Assembly (NCBI RefSeq): GCF_000413935.1
Contig: NZ_KE340383.1
Span: 280,904-344,903 of the forward strand
Length of the DNA: 64,000 bases
Reading direction: 5' to 3'
Origin: Acinetobacter colistiniresistens
GTDB lineage: Bacteria > Pseudomonadota > Gammaproteobacteria > Pseudomonadales > Moraxellaceae
The position numbers and the translations under genes were made by a program. Each line of letters starts with the position of its first letter. Within the stretch, counting starts at the first letter, position 1. Below, piece after piece: positions 34,405 through 44,097 of this stretch. The notes under the pieces are model-generated. The model was given only the letters and a program-made list of their open reading frames with translations, was not told the origin of the DNA and did not search any database.

Positions 34405-36624
34405 TTATCTCTGAATGAAGAGTCTATTTGCTTTTTGATATCCGCGTGGTAAAAGTTGCCCCTTTGTTGCTCTTTTTCCTAGATATTTTTGGAGATCATC
34501 CCCTTTCAGTTTGAGGTGCTGTTGTCCTGCAGCGACTTGGATTATTTCATCTAACGTTAGGGTTGTCATGGATAAAATTTGCTCTTTTTCATCAAGTTGT
34601 ATCAACTTGTTACCTTTACCTTTATTCAGCACAGGAAGTTCTGCTAAATCAACAATCAGCAACCGCCCTGATGAACTCAGGATGGCAACGTGGGTTGCTT
34701 GCTGGATTGGCAGTAATGGCAAAGCGGTTGCCTTATCTGCAACTGTCAAGAAAGTCTTGCCTGCTTTGGCATTGGTATCCAGTTGTGCAACTTGAGTTTT
34801 AAAACCATAACCTTTGGAACTGGCAACCAGTAATTCATTCTGGTCATCGTCCACTAAGACTTGAATAAATGAAACACCGCTTGCCGGTGACAGTTTGGAA
34901 CTCAATGGTTCACCAAAGCCACGCGCTGAAGGTAGACTGCTAATTGGCAAGGCATAACTGCGCCCCGTTTCATCTAAAAAGTACACCCGCTGATTGGTTT
35001 TACCGACCGCATGACTTAAATACTGGTCACCCGCTCGGAAGTTTAGATTAGCCGCATCCACTTCCGCACCTTTGGCTGCACGGACCCAACCTGCTTCGGA
35101 CAAGACCACGGTCACGGCTTCTGCTGGCATTAAATCCTGTTCTTTAATCTGGACGGCGTCTGCACGGACGACCATTGGTGAACGGCGATCATCACCAAAC
35201 TTTTTCGCATCTTCTTTCAATTCATTGATAATCAGATTTTTTAATGATTCTGGATTGGCCAATTGCTCGCGAATAATCGCCGCTTTTGCTTCCAACTCTT
35301 CTTGCTCACGGCGAATTTCCATCTCTTCAAGCTTGGCCAAATGGCGCAGTTTCAGCTCTAGAATCGCTTCGGCTTGAATATCATCAATCCCAAAATGCTG
35401 CATCAATACAGGTTTCGGTTGATCTTCTTCGCGGATAATCCGAATCACGGTATCAATATCGAGATAAGCAATTAAAAGACCTGCCAAGATATGCAGGCGT
35501 TTTTCGATTTTATTTAAATGATACTGCAAACGACGCGTTACCGTTTGCTTACGGATCTCAATCCACTCTAACAAGATACGGCGAATCGATTTCACTTGCG
35601 GGCGGCCATCTGCCCCAATCATGTTCAAGTTAACACGATAGCTGGACTCTAAATCCGTGGTTGCAAACAAATGACTCATCACTGTTTCTGCATCAACACG
35701 ATTAGAACGTAGCACAATCACCAAACGGGTGGGATTGGCATGATCGGATTCATCACGCACATCACTGACCAAAGGCAATTTCTTGGCAATCATCTGGTCG
35801 GCGATTTGAGTAATTACCTTCGAACCAGAAACCTGATAAGGTAATTCAGTAATCACGATTTCATTCTTATCGACTGTATACACGGCACGCATACGATAGC
35901 TACCACGACCTGTGGTTTGAATTTTAAGCAATTCTCCAGGCGGAGTAATAATCTCTGCTTTGGTCGGTAAATCTGGTGCAGGAATATATTCTGCTAATTT
36001 TTCATCGGTGGTTTCAGGATTACGAATCAGTGCGATCGTCCCTTTCACCACTTCACGTAAGTTATGTGGCGGGATATCCGTCGCCATCCCCACCGCGATC
36101 CCCGTGGTACCATTCAGCAAGATATTCGGCACACGTGCAGGTAACGTAATCGGCTCTTTCATTGAACCATCAAAGTTATCCTGCCATTCACTGGTACCTT
36201 GCCCGAGCTCGCTCAGCAATAACTCACTATACGCGGACAGTTTAGCTTCGGTATAACGCATGGCCGCAAATGATTTTGGATCATCGGGTGAACCCCAGTT
36301 GCCCTGACCTTCAACCAATGGATAGCGATAGCTAAATGGCTGTGCCATCAACACCATCGCTTCATAGCAGGCGGAGTCACCATGTGGATGGTATTTACCG
36401 AGTACGTCTCCCACGGTACGCGCCGATTTTTTCGGTTTACCGGTCGACTTTAAGCCCAGCTCGCTCATCGCATAAACGATACGGCGCTGTACAGGTTTTA
36501 AACCATCACTGATATGGGGCAATGCACGATCCATAATCACGTACATGGCATAGTTCAAGTAAGCCTGCTCAGTGAATTCGGCTACGGAACGGTTTTCTGT
36601 TGCATGATGTGCAAGGCTGGTCAT
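34405..36624 (-). CDS. parC: DNA topoisomerase IV subunit A
   Basis: 739 aa. Type IIA topoisomerase: the quinolone-determining segment is VGDVLGKYHPHGDSACYEAM with Ser84 and Glu88; the catalytic tyrosine is Tyr124 in AAMRYTEAK. The C-terminal beta-pinwheel is short, as in ParC rather than GyrA. It decatenates daughter chromosomes with ParE. Both resistance-hotspot residues are the susceptible forms. The 248-bp upstream gap contains no other gene. Confidence 0.96.
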   Translation of the reverse strand: MTSLAHHATENRSVAEFTEQAYLNYAMYVIMDRALPHISDGLKPVQRRIVYAMSELGLKSTGKPKKSARTVGDVLGKYHPHGDSACYEAMVLMAQPFSYRYPLVEGQGNWGSPDDPKSFAAMRYTEAKLSAYSELLLSELGQGTSEWQDNFDGSMKEPITLPARVPNILLNGTTGIAVGMATDIPPHNLREVVKGTIALIRNPETTDEKLAEYIPAPDLPTKAEIITPPGELLKIQTTGRGSYRMRAVYTVDKNEIVITELPYQVSGSKVITQIADQMIAKKLPLVSDVRDESDHANPTRLVIVLRSNRVDAETVMSHLFATTDLESSYRVNLNMIGADGRPQVKSIRRILLEWIEIRKQTVTRRLQYHLNKIEKRLHILAGLLIAYLDIDTVIRIIREEDQPKPVLMQHFGIDDIQAEAILELKLRHLAKLEEMEIRREQEELEAKAAIIREQLANPESLKNLIINELKEDAKKFGDDRRSPMVVRADAVQIKEQDLMPAEAVTVVLSEAGWVRAAKGAEVDAANLNFRAGDQYLSHAVGKTNQRVYFLDETGRSYALPISSLPSARGFGEPLSSKLSPASGVSFIQVLVDDDQNELLVASSKGYGFKTQVAQLDTNAKAGKTFLTVADKATALPLLPIQQATHVAILSSSGRLLIVDLAELPVLNKGKGNKLIQLDEKEQILSMTTLTLDEIIQVAAGQQHLKLKGDDLQKYLGKRATKGQLLPRGYQKANRLFIQR

Positions 36625-36872
36625 TTCAGCGAGTCATCCAAAATCATTTATTATCGTCAATGCTTTGTATGCTATGTGGATGAAGGCGTTGTGACAAGCC
36701 CTTGTTGTTGTTTAAACGTCAAATGGTGTCTTAGACGGATTTCAAGCCCTCAAAACTTAAACATTCTTCAAGATTTATAAGCTGACAAGCGGCATGACGC
36801 CACTATTCAAGACTATATTTTTGCTATATACATTCACTTCTTTTCAGCTATTTTTCTTTTGACTTAAATAGA

Positions 36873-37517
36873 TCAATGCTCATCTGTTGAAGAAGCAGAT
36901 TCCGCATCATCCTCTTTATAGATAAATTTCGGCATTTCCAGACCAAAATAAATCGCAATCAAACGTAGCGTAAAACCAAAGACCAAAGTCAAAATTACAG
37001 TCAGATCATGTGGCAAACCAACTTCCAAGCACACCCAATAACAAATCACGGCGACAAAGGAAATACTGGCATACAACTCACGGCGGAACACCAACGGTAC
37101 ATCATTACACAAGATATCACGCAGAATACCGCCCGACACCCCAGTGAGTACTCCTGCTACCGCAGACACCACAAAACCATGTCCCATCGACAAAGCAATC
37201 TGACAGCCAATAATGGTAAAGCCAATTAAGCCCAAGGCATCTAGAACCAAGAAGATATTGCGCAGATGGCGCATCCATTTGGCAATAATAATGGTGACAA
37301 AAGCTGCAATACAGGTCAGCACCAAATATTCAGGATGTTTCACCCAAGTCAACGGATAATGCCCGAGCAGCACATCACGTACCGAGCCACCGCCCAATGC
37401 CGTGACACAGGCAATCAGTACCACACCAAACCAGTCCATACTGCGTCGACCTGCGGACAAAGCCCCAGTCATCGCTTCGGCAGTAATGGCAATAATATAA
37501 ATTACGGTGAGTAACAT
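36873..37517 (-). CDS. TRIC/UPF0126-family cation channel-like membrane protein
   Basis: 214 aa, six to seven membrane helices with the duplicated glycine-rich motif: TEAMTGALSAGRRSMDWFG and GGSVRDVLLGHYPLTWVK in the first half, then GVLTGVSGGILRDILCNDVPLVFR in the second. Bacterial TRIC homologues are trimeric K+-permeable channels; the physiological role of YadS/YicG types is unclear. It ends in a charged cytosolic tail. Confidence 0.88.
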   Translation of the reverse strand: MLLTVIYIIAITAEAMTGALSAGRRSMDWFGVVLIACVTALGGGSVRDVLLGHYPLTWVKHPEYLVLTCIAAFVTIIIAKWMRHLRNIFLVLDALGLIGFTIIGCQIALSMGHGFVVSAVAGVLTGVSGGILRDILCNDVPLVFRRELYASISFVAVICYWVCLEVGLPHDLTVILTLVFGFTLRLIAIYFGLEMPKFIYKEDDAESASSTDEH

Positions 37518-37569
37518 CTGCCTACATCCCTAAATCAGGCATAAAAGTGTGCGCTATTTTAAGCCAAAC

Positions 37570-38040
37570 TTAGATGAATTGCGCACAACATTGTTTAAAT
37601 TTTTTCCCCGAGCCACAAACGCAGGGTTGTTTCATGGTGATTTGCATCTCCAGAGTCGGATCAAGAAAATACCATTGCTGTTGATGCAACACAAAATGGG
37701 AAATTTCATGATGAATATGCGCTTGCTTACCATCATGATAATGCGCCTTGAACTCAACCAAGGCATGGGTTTTATCCAGTTTAGGCTGATGTTGTACCAC
37801 TTCGAGTTTGAGCCACTGATTGGACTGGCTCCAGTCTGCAATCGCGGCACGATCCAAAGCCGCTTGCTGCCCCAAAGCGGTGGTTTGCAAGAGATAGTCG
37901 ATCTGTTGCAAGGCAAAGGCACTATAACGCGAACGCATCAATTGCTCTGCATTTTGCGCAATCTGCTGTTTTAAATGTAAAGGCTGACAACAGTCAGTAT
38001 ATTGCCCCTGTCCACAAGGACAGTGTTGTAACGAGGTCAT
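37570..38040 (-). CDS. YchJ-family protein with SEC-C zinc-binding motif
   Basis: 156 aa. N-terminal CPCGQGQYTDCCQPLH and C-terminal PCVCGSGKKFKQCC are two SEC-C-type CxC...CC zinc sites that bracket a central NTF2-like domain (EQLMRSRYSAFALQQIDYLLQT). Length and layout match UPF0225/YchJ. The function of the family is unknown. Confidence 0.9.
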   Translation of the reverse strand: MTSLQHCPCGQGQYTDCCQPLHLKQQIAQNAEQLMRSRYSAFALQQIDYLLQTTALGQQAALDRAAIADWSQSNQWLKLEVVQHQPKLDKTHALVEFKAHYHDGKQAHIHHEISHFVLHQQQWYFLDPTLEMQITMKQPCVCGSGKKFKQCCAQFI

Positions 38041-38055
38041 TTTTCAATTCTCAAA

Positions 38056-38109
38056 TAAAAATAGCCTTGAGCCAGACCCGTGTTCAACAAAGGCCAAGCT
38101 CAGGGCTAT
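38056..38109 (-). terminator. Terminator of the TerC-CBS-CorC gene
   Basis: On the minus strand ATAGCCCTGAGCT, a loop of about 20 bases, then AGGCTCAAGGCTAT-like stem with mismatches, followed by TTTTTATTT. It is weaker than the other terminators here because of the long loop. Confidence 0.6.
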
Positions 38110-38124
38110 CAGGAAATGACTACA

Positions 38125-39708
38125 TTATTTCTCTACAGGTTTTTCTTTGGCAATAATGCGCACTTTTTCGATTTTGTGCCCATCCATTGTGACCACTTCA
38201 AAACGATAGCCATCGACTTCGATCATGTCGCCATTTTCAGGTAAACGACCCAAGTGGAACAGGATATAGCCAGACAACGTAGAATATTCTTCACTTTCAT
38301 CGACCAAGTCTTTGCCCAATAACAAAGACACATGGCGAATATCGGTTGAACCTTCCAGTAACATCGAACCGTCATCCAGACTTTCCGCTGTTGCTTCTAA
38401 TTCATCTTCGTCAGGAAATTCACCTGCGATCGCTTCCAGCATATCAATTGGTGTGGCAATGCCTTCAATTGAACCATATTCATTCAAGACAATCGCCATT
38501 TGCAACGGTGCTTGACGTAACTGTTCCATCACCATCAACACTTGCGCATTCTCATGCACAATCACAGGTTCACGTAAGTGCTTGGTAAAATCAATCGCCC
38601 CGGTTTCAATGTATTCATTCAACACTTTATGCGTTAAAACAACACCTTCAATATTGTCCAACTCACCACGTGCAATGATCAAACGTGAATGGGTCATCGC
38701 CATTAAACGTTCTTTTAGCTCGGCAGGATCATCATCTAAATCCAGCCATTCCAACTCTGGGCGTGGCGTCATCACCGACTTGACTGGACGCTCGGATAAA
38801 CCCAGCACACCTTGTACCAAGACACTATGATAGACCCCATTGTCTTCATCAAAGACTTCTTTGGCATAAGCCTGCGTTGCTAAAACATCTTCAGTTTCTT
38901 TATGCTGACCTTCGTTACCACTGCCCTTACTGCCGAGCATACGCAGTACCGCAGAAGCAGTGCGATAACGTAAATCTGTCGTGGTGACCAATTTCTCCTG
39001 GTTACGGCGCATGGTTTGGTTAACCATTTCCACCAGCACAGAGAAACCGATCGCAGCGTATAAATAACCTTTCGGGATATGGAAACCAAAGCCTTCGACC
39101 ACCAATGAGAAACCAATCATCATCAGGAAGCCAAGACAGAGAATCACCACGGTAGGGTGCTTATTGACAAAGTCCATTAACGGGCGTGAAGCCAACAACA
39201 TGATACCGATCGCAATCGTAACCGCGATCATCATCACCGAAAGCTCTTTCACCATCCCCACGGCAGTGATGACGCTGTCGAGCGAGAAAACCGCATCCAG
39301 CACAACAATCTGCACCACCACCATCCAGAACACGGCATGCACTGGATTCTCTTCTTTGTGAGCTTGTGTACCCTCAATCCGCTCATGCAGCTCCATGGTG
39401 CCTTTAAATAGCAAAAACACACCACCGAACAATAGGATCAGGTCACGTCCCGAAAAGGGATGATCAAAAATATGGAACAGAGGTGTGGTTAACGTCACCA
39501 CCCAAGCGATCGAAGCCAAGAGCACCAATCGCATTAATAGAGCGAGCAGTAAACCAATCTTACGCGCAGCATTCCGTTGTTCGGGTGGTAATTTTTCTGC
39601 CAAAATTGCAATAAAAACAAGGTTATCAATACCTAGTACAATTTCAAGCACCACCAATGTGGCTAAACCAACCCATGCAGCTGGATCTGACATCCATTCC
39701 AGAATCAT
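38125..39708 (-). CDS. TerC-family membrane protein with CBS pair and CorC/HlyC domain
   Basis: 527 aa in three parts: an N-terminal TerC domain (about 1-215) with seven helices and acidic intramembrane motifs VLEIVLGIDNLVFIAIL and VLDAVFSLDSVITAVG; a CBS-domain pair (about 300-425; VKSVMTPRPELEWLD, VLNEYGSIEGIAT); and a CorC_HlyC domain (about 440-520). This is the YegH/YoaE architecture. TerC-type proteins are linked to Mn2+ efflux or tellurite resistance and CBS-CorC modules to Mg/Co handling, so metal homeostasis is likely, but the substrate is unproven. Confidence 0.88.
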   Translation of the reverse strand: MILEWMSDPAAWVGLATLVVLEIVLGIDNLVFIAILAEKLPPEQRNAARKIGLLLALLMRLVLLASIAWVVTLTTPLFHIFDHPFSGRDLILLFGGVFLLFKGTMELHERIEGTQAHKEENPVHAVFWMVVVQIVVLDAVFSLDSVITAVGMVKELSVMMIAVTIAIGIMLLASRPLMDFVNKHPTVVILCLGFLMMIGFSLVVEGFGFHIPKGYLYAAIGFSVLVEMVNQTMRRNQEKLVTTTDLRYRTASAVLRMLGSKGSGNEGQHKETEDVLATQAYAKEVFDEDNGVYHSVLVQGVLGLSERPVKSVMTPRPELEWLDLDDDPAELKERLMAMTHSRLIIARGELDNIEGVVLTHKVLNEYIETGAIDFTKHLREPVIVHENAQVLMVMEQLRQAPLQMAIVLNEYGSIEGIATPIDMLEAIAGEFPDEDELEATAESLDDGSMLLEGSTDIRHVSLLLGKDLVDESEEYSTLSGYILFHLGRLPENGDMIEVDGYRFEVVTMDGHKIEKVRIIAKEKPVEK

Positions 39709-40034
39709 TGAGGTGACTCCTCTGCAAAATCAGCAATATTGTTATGAAGTTGAGATTTTAAAAGGTCGGCACAAACAGCCAAAACATTTTTTTTAGGAAA
39801 TAAGAACAATGCGGAGCGACAACAACCACTACTCATAGAGGTACAAGGATTAATAAAAGGATTTTTAGTATAGGCAAGATTGCAGTGAAATTCATCTTTT
39901 TTTGTGTTGAGGATTTTTTCAAATTCTTTCGAGACACGCCAAAAGTCCATTGTATGTAAAATGTGCATAAAACTGTCACAAACCTGATTTAGCCTAGACA
40001 AGCACAGTGAAAATGATAAGGTGAAAATAAACGA
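39709..40034. other. Intergenic region between the TerC-CBS-CorC gene and the LOG gene
   Basis: About 325 bases between divergent genes. A 98-codon open frame crosses it on the minus strand but has no ribosome site or recognisable motif and looks like chance. It presumably contains both promoters. Confidence 0.5.
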
Positions 40035-40658
40035 ATGAATAGTGTATTAAGAATGACAGAGAAAAAAAGCATTAACCCGACTCCCATAACCACTCAATCT
40101 CTGATTGCCCTCTATTGCGGTTCGCGTACAGGCAACAAGCCTATTTATCGAGACAAAGCCATTGAACTTGCCCAGCATATTGCCAATCAGGGCTTTGGGA
40201 TTGTCTATGGCGGTGCCAGCATTGGCTTGATGGGTCAAGTGGCTGATACCGTACTGGAACATGCGGGTGAAGTGGTCGGCGTGATTCCAGAGTTTATGCT
40301 GGACTATGAAATCGCTCACCATAAACTGACTGAACTACATATCGTTAACAGTATGCATGAACGTAAGGCACTGATGGCTGAACGTGCCAGTGCCTTTATT
40401 GCCTTACCGGGTGGTTTAGGCACTTTTGAAGAAATTCTGGAAATTGCGACTTGGGGACAACTCAATCAGCATCAGAAACCGATGATTATCTATAACGTCA
40501 ATCGTTTTTATGATGCGCTGATTGCCCAACTGGATCATGCGGTTGAAGAAGGCTTCTTACCACCGCAGCATCGTGCCAAAGTGATTATTTGCGAAACACT
40601 GGAACAGATTTCAAGTGTGATTAAAAACTTAAACACGCCAAGCCATATCGAAGTCTGA
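40035..40658 (+). CDS. LOG-family (TIGR00730) nucleotide 5'-monophosphate phosphoribohydrolase-like protein
   Basis: 207 aa; ATG at 40035 or 40053. The family signatures are present: GIVYGGASIGLMGQVADTVL and PGGLGTFEEILEIATWGQL (PGGxGTxxE), with MHERKALMAERASAFIALPGG between them. Known LOG proteins cleave N6-modified AMP to the free base and ribose phosphate; some bacterial members hydrolyse AMP. Alone on its strand with a terminator downstream. Confidence 0.9.
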   Translation: MNSVLRMTEKKSINPTPITTQSLIALYCGSRTGNKPIYRDKAIELAQHIANQGFGIVYGGASIGLMGQVADTVLEHAGEVVGVIPEFMLDYEIAHHKLTELHIVNSMHERKALMAERASAFIALPGGLGTFEEILEIATWGQLNQHQKPMIIYNVNRFYDALIAQLDHAVEEGFLPPQHRAKVIICETLEQISSVIKNLNTPSHIEV

Positions 40659-40670
40659 AACCGACCAATA

Positions 40671-40700
40671 AAAAGCGGATCACATCGATCCGCTTTTTTT
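40671..40700. terminator. Bidirectional terminator
   Basis: AAAAGCGGATC, a short loop, GATCCGCTTTTTTT between the LOG gene and the convergent lipoprotein gene. Confidence 0.88.
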
Positions 40701-40715
40701 ATGTCTCACATTGAT

Positions 40716-42503
40716 TTATTGCACATTCACTTGGTACACCGCGGTTGAACCACTCACTTCATTGCCGACGACCAATAAAGGCTTGCCGTTTGGTGAGTCT
40801 TTTGCAGCAATAAAGATCAGGCCTTCAGGTCCTAAATCTCCCTGTTTGGCAATATCCGTCTCAGCAAAATTACGCGAGGTAAAATATTCAATAAATTTTG
40901 GTTTATTCGGTGTACTGATGTCATACACCATAATACCGCTCATCCGTTCCAAGCCGATAAAAGCAAAGGTTTTTTGACCAATTGTGCCAATTGTAACCCC
41001 TTCTGGTTCAGGGCCTTTATTATCACTACGGTCATCAAAGGCAACCGCTTCATGATCACTGTTAAAATATTCAGGAAACAGTTCAGCCGTTTTCTTTTCA
41101 AACTCGCTGCCTGAGTCCCAAACCAACTGACCTTGGGTATTCCAGATACTGAATGAACGTGCACCATAAGCATAGAGCTTGTCATATGTGAGCAAACCAT
41201 TGGCATCCAGTTTCGGAGAACCATCCGCATTGGTCTGATAGCCCATATTCCATGCGATGTTAAGACGGCCTAATTGCGCATCCTCACGGCAAGCACCTGC
41301 GGCTGTCGCCGTTGCGCCACAATATGCAAAAGTCACTGGATTGAGTTTCGCCCCTTTCACCCCTGCGGCCAATTGCTGTAAATGTGCTGGATAATCGCCC
41401 TCCTTATTAAAGCCTTTGCTGTTAAACAGATGCTTCATTCGGATATTTTCAACAAAGCCTTTGCTGGTATCACCCGCATAATAGGCTTTGGAATCTTTTA
41501 ACCACTCACGGCTATCCCCTTCATTGGCCGTGACCAAATAGGTTTGACCATTGGCTTGATAACTGGCAATCGAGTCAGGTTGATACATCCCGACCAGTCC
41601 CGCCCAGGTCTTGATATCAATTTTCTTGTCTTTATCACTGACATCCAGCTCATTACCGACTTGACCGTGATCTTTATAGCCCAAAGGATAAATATCCGTG
41701 ACTTTCTTTTGTGCAATATCAATCCGCGCAATGGCATTATTTTCTTGTAAGGTCACCCAAGCCGTTTTGCTGTCTGCGGCAACAGTAATATATTCAGGCT
41801 CCAAGTCTTGAGCCACGCTTGCATTCGGGCCAAAAATACGTACACCTTTCGCAAGCAAATCTGCTTTCTGCGTATTCCACGCCTTAAAATCTGCCGTATT
41901 TACTTTTGGTTGCTGAATATTGCTGACATCAATAATGCTGACTGAACCTTCAGGATCAACTGAATAATCATCATTCGGCTCGCCTTCATTGGCCACCAAT
42001 ACAGTTTTGCCATCAGGGCTAAAGGTCAGCATATCAGGCAAAGAACCCACTGCAACCTGACTGATAAAACTTAAATCTTTGGCATTGAAAAAAACCACTA
42101 TGCCTACATCGGTTTTGTTTTCAGCTTGAACGGCGAGTGCAACAATGCCATTTTTCACCGCAACACTATTAACGTCTGAATTGGCTAAATAGGTTCGTGC
42201 AGAAAGTTCTGCAATATGAATAGGCTTTTCAGGTTTAGATGCATCTAAAACATCCACTAAACCTTTCTGTGCGTTGACCACAAACAGACGTTTTGTCGCA
42301 GCATCATAGGCCGGAATTTCTGCTGCGCTTTTGGCAAAAACGTTGGTCTCGTAACGTCCTAGCAAACTCAGTTTGATGGTATTTGGCGTCGGTTCAACCA
42401 CCTCAGCCGGGTTGTTCTTGTTGTCATTGTCATCATTACACGCCACCAACCCCACAGACAGTATTGCTGTCAGTAAAACTGAAATCCTAAATTTCATGAT
42501 CAA
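40716..42503 (-). CDS. Choice-of-anchor I family lipoprotein (alkaline phosphatase-like beta-propeller)
   Basis: 595 aa. Lipoprotein signal MKFRISVLLTAILSVGLVAC with the lipobox Cys followed by an Asp/Asn-rich linker. The body is a propeller typical of choice-of-anchor I proteins: SPDGKTVLVANEGEPNDDYSVDPEGSVSIIDV, WVTLQENNAIARIDI, YLVTANEGDSREW and GPEPEGVTIG. Some relatives were annotated as alkaline phosphatases, but the catalytic chemistry is not clear from sequence. Probably anchored on the periplasmic face of a membrane. Confidence 0.83.
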   Translation of the reverse strand: MIMKFRISVLLTAILSVGLVACNDDNDNKNNPAEVVEPTPNTIKLSLLGRYETNVFAKSAAEIPAYDAATKRLFVVNAQKGLVDVLDASKPEKPIHIAELSARTYLANSDVNSVAVKNGIVALAVQAENKTDVGIVVFFNAKDLSFISQVAVGSLPDMLTFSPDGKTVLVANEGEPNDDYSVDPEGSVSIIDVSNIQQPKVNTADFKAWNTQKADLLAKGVRIFGPNASVAQDLEPEYITVAADSKTAWVTLQENNAIARIDIAQKKVTDIYPLGYKDHGQVGNELDVSDKDKKIDIKTWAGLVGMYQPDSIASYQANGQTYLVTANEGDSREWLKDSKAYYAGDTSKGFVENIRMKHLFNSKGFNKEGDYPAHLQQLAAGVKGAKLNPVTFAYCGATATAAGACREDAQLGRLNIAWNMGYQTNADGSPKLDANGLLTYDKLYAYGARSFSIWNTQGQLVWDSGSEFEKKTAELFPEYFNSDHEAVAFDDRSDNKGPEPEGVTIGTIGQKTFAFIGLERMSGIMVYDISTPNKPKFIEYFTSRNFAETDIAKQGDLGPEGLIFIAAKDSPNGKPLLVVGNEVSGSTAVYQVNVQ

Positions 42504-42661
42504 ATTCCATACAATTCATTTTGTAAGGCTAATCTAGTCCGTTGAGTTTCAAGTTCGATGACACTTTAATGTCATTTCCATGACCACTCCTTGACAATTT
42601 TTGTCTTTATTTCACACACAGTTGCATTAAACTAAAACTGGCTTTTTATTCATCATGGCTC

Positions 42662-44050
42662 ATGACAACAACAACACATCAAGCAGTACAGCCTGAATTT
42701 CGTCTATTGGTGCTCTTGGTCTCGATTGGCTTTTTTATGCAAGCCTTGGATACCACCATCGTCAATACGGCGATTCCTGCGATGGCCGTACAGCTCAATG
42801 AAAACCCATTGCAAATGCATAGTGTCATTGTGGCCTATGTGCTGTCAGTTGCAGCCTGTATTCCACTGAGTGGTTGGTTGGCAGATCGCTTCGGTATCCG
42901 GAATACCTATCTCAGTTCCATGGTGATTTTCAGTCTGGCCTCTCTCGGCTGTGGTCTCTCCCAAAATCTAGAACAACTGCTGTTCTTTCGCGTGATACAA
43001 GGCCTTGGCGGCGCCTTACTCATGCCTGTCGGGCGTTTAGCCCTGCTAAAGCTGATTCCACGCACACAATTCCTGTCTGCCATGAGTTTAATGAGCCTTG
43101 CGGGTCTGGTCGGTCCCTTGCTGGGTCCAACTTTAGGTGGATGGCTAGTTGAAGTCACAACATGGCACTGGATTTTCCTCATCAACATTCCAATGGGCGT
43201 GCTGGGCATGATCATGACCCTAAAAGTCATGCCAAATCAAAAAGAACCTACGGTAAAAGCGTTTGACTTCAGTGGTTTCATTTTATTAATGGTGGCAATG
43301 GTGGGTCTGTCTTTAGGCATTGAAAATATTGCGGCTTCACAATATTCACGTCTGGTCAGTCTGGTATTACTGGCCAGTGGGCTGATTGCGACCGTGGGCT
43401 ATGCTTATCATGCCCACAGCCATCAAAATGCGCTCTTTCATGGCCGCTTATTCCGCTACAAGATTTTCTCTATCGGGGTGCTTGGCAATTTCTTTGCCCG
43501 TTTGGGCAGCAATGCCATTCCCTTTATTTTGCCTTTGATGCTGCAAGTTGCCTTTGGCTTTGAACCTTTCATTACGGGTTTGATGATGATTCCAATGGTT
43601 ATAGGCTCATTATTTTCCAAACCCATCGTAAGGCCACTCATTCAGCGTGTTGGTTATCGCCGTTTTCTGCTGACCAATACGGTTCTGGTCGGCTTATGTA
43701 TTGCCAGCTTTTCACTCATGACCGCAGCAACCCCGCTTTGGTTGAAGGTACTGCATCTGTTTATTTTTGGCACACTCAATTCCTTGCAATTTGTCGGCAT
43801 GAATACACTCACCCTAAAAGATTTGCCGCAACAGGATGCCAGCAGTGGCAATAGTTTCTTGTCTATGATTATGATGCTCTCAATGAGTATTGGCGTGGCG
43901 CTGGCAGGAACACTGATCAATGTATTTGGTCAATACTTTACAACAGCATCGATTAGTACCGCGTTTCATGCCACGCTCGTGACACTGGGCTGTATCAATA
44001 TTATTACGGCGATGGTGTTTTGGCAGATTCCCAAAGAAACTACCGAATAA
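42662..44050 (+). CDS. mdtD: MFS multidrug transporter, MdtD-like (DHA2 family)
   Basis: 462 aa with 14 predicted helices. GFFMQALDTTIVNTAIPAM is motif D1 and SGWLADRFGIRNTYLSS is MFS motif A; the MPVGRL and GPLLGPTLGGWLVE segments, LFRYKIF and LTLKDLPQQDASSGNSFLSM closely follow E. coli MdtD. A proton-driven drug or metabolite exporter of the inner membrane. It overlaps no neighbour; the next gene starts 48 bp downstream on the same strand. Confidence 0.88.
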   Translation: MTTTTHQAVQPEFRLLVLLVSIGFFMQALDTTIVNTAIPAMAVQLNENPLQMHSVIVAYVLSVAACIPLSGWLADRFGIRNTYLSSMVIFSLASLGCGLSQNLEQLLFFRVIQGLGGALLMPVGRLALLKLIPRTQFLSAMSLMSLAGLVGPLLGPTLGGWLVEVTTWHWIFLINIPMGVLGMIMTLKVMPNQKEPTVKAFDFSGFILLMVAMVGLSLGIENIAASQYSRLVSLVLLASGLIATVGYAYHAHSHQNALFHGRLFRYKIFSIGVLGNFFARLGSNAIPFILPLMLQVAFGFEPFITGLMMIPMVIGSLFSKPIVRPLIQRVGYRRFLLTNTVLVGLCIASFSLMTAATPLWLKVLHLFIFGTLNSLQFVGMNTLTLKDLPQQDASSGNSFLSMIMMLSMSIGVALAGTLINVFGQYFTTASISTAFHATLVTLGCINIITAMVFWQIPKETTE

Positions 44051-44097
44051 GCCAAGAGATCACGCCTCAAACAAATGAAAAGAATAAGGAAAATGAC

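Noticed and set aside
39705..40001. 98-codon minus-strand ORF in the gap before the LOG gene
   Set aside because: No ribosome site, no motif, irregular composition; it overlaps the start of the TerC-CBS-CorC gene region.
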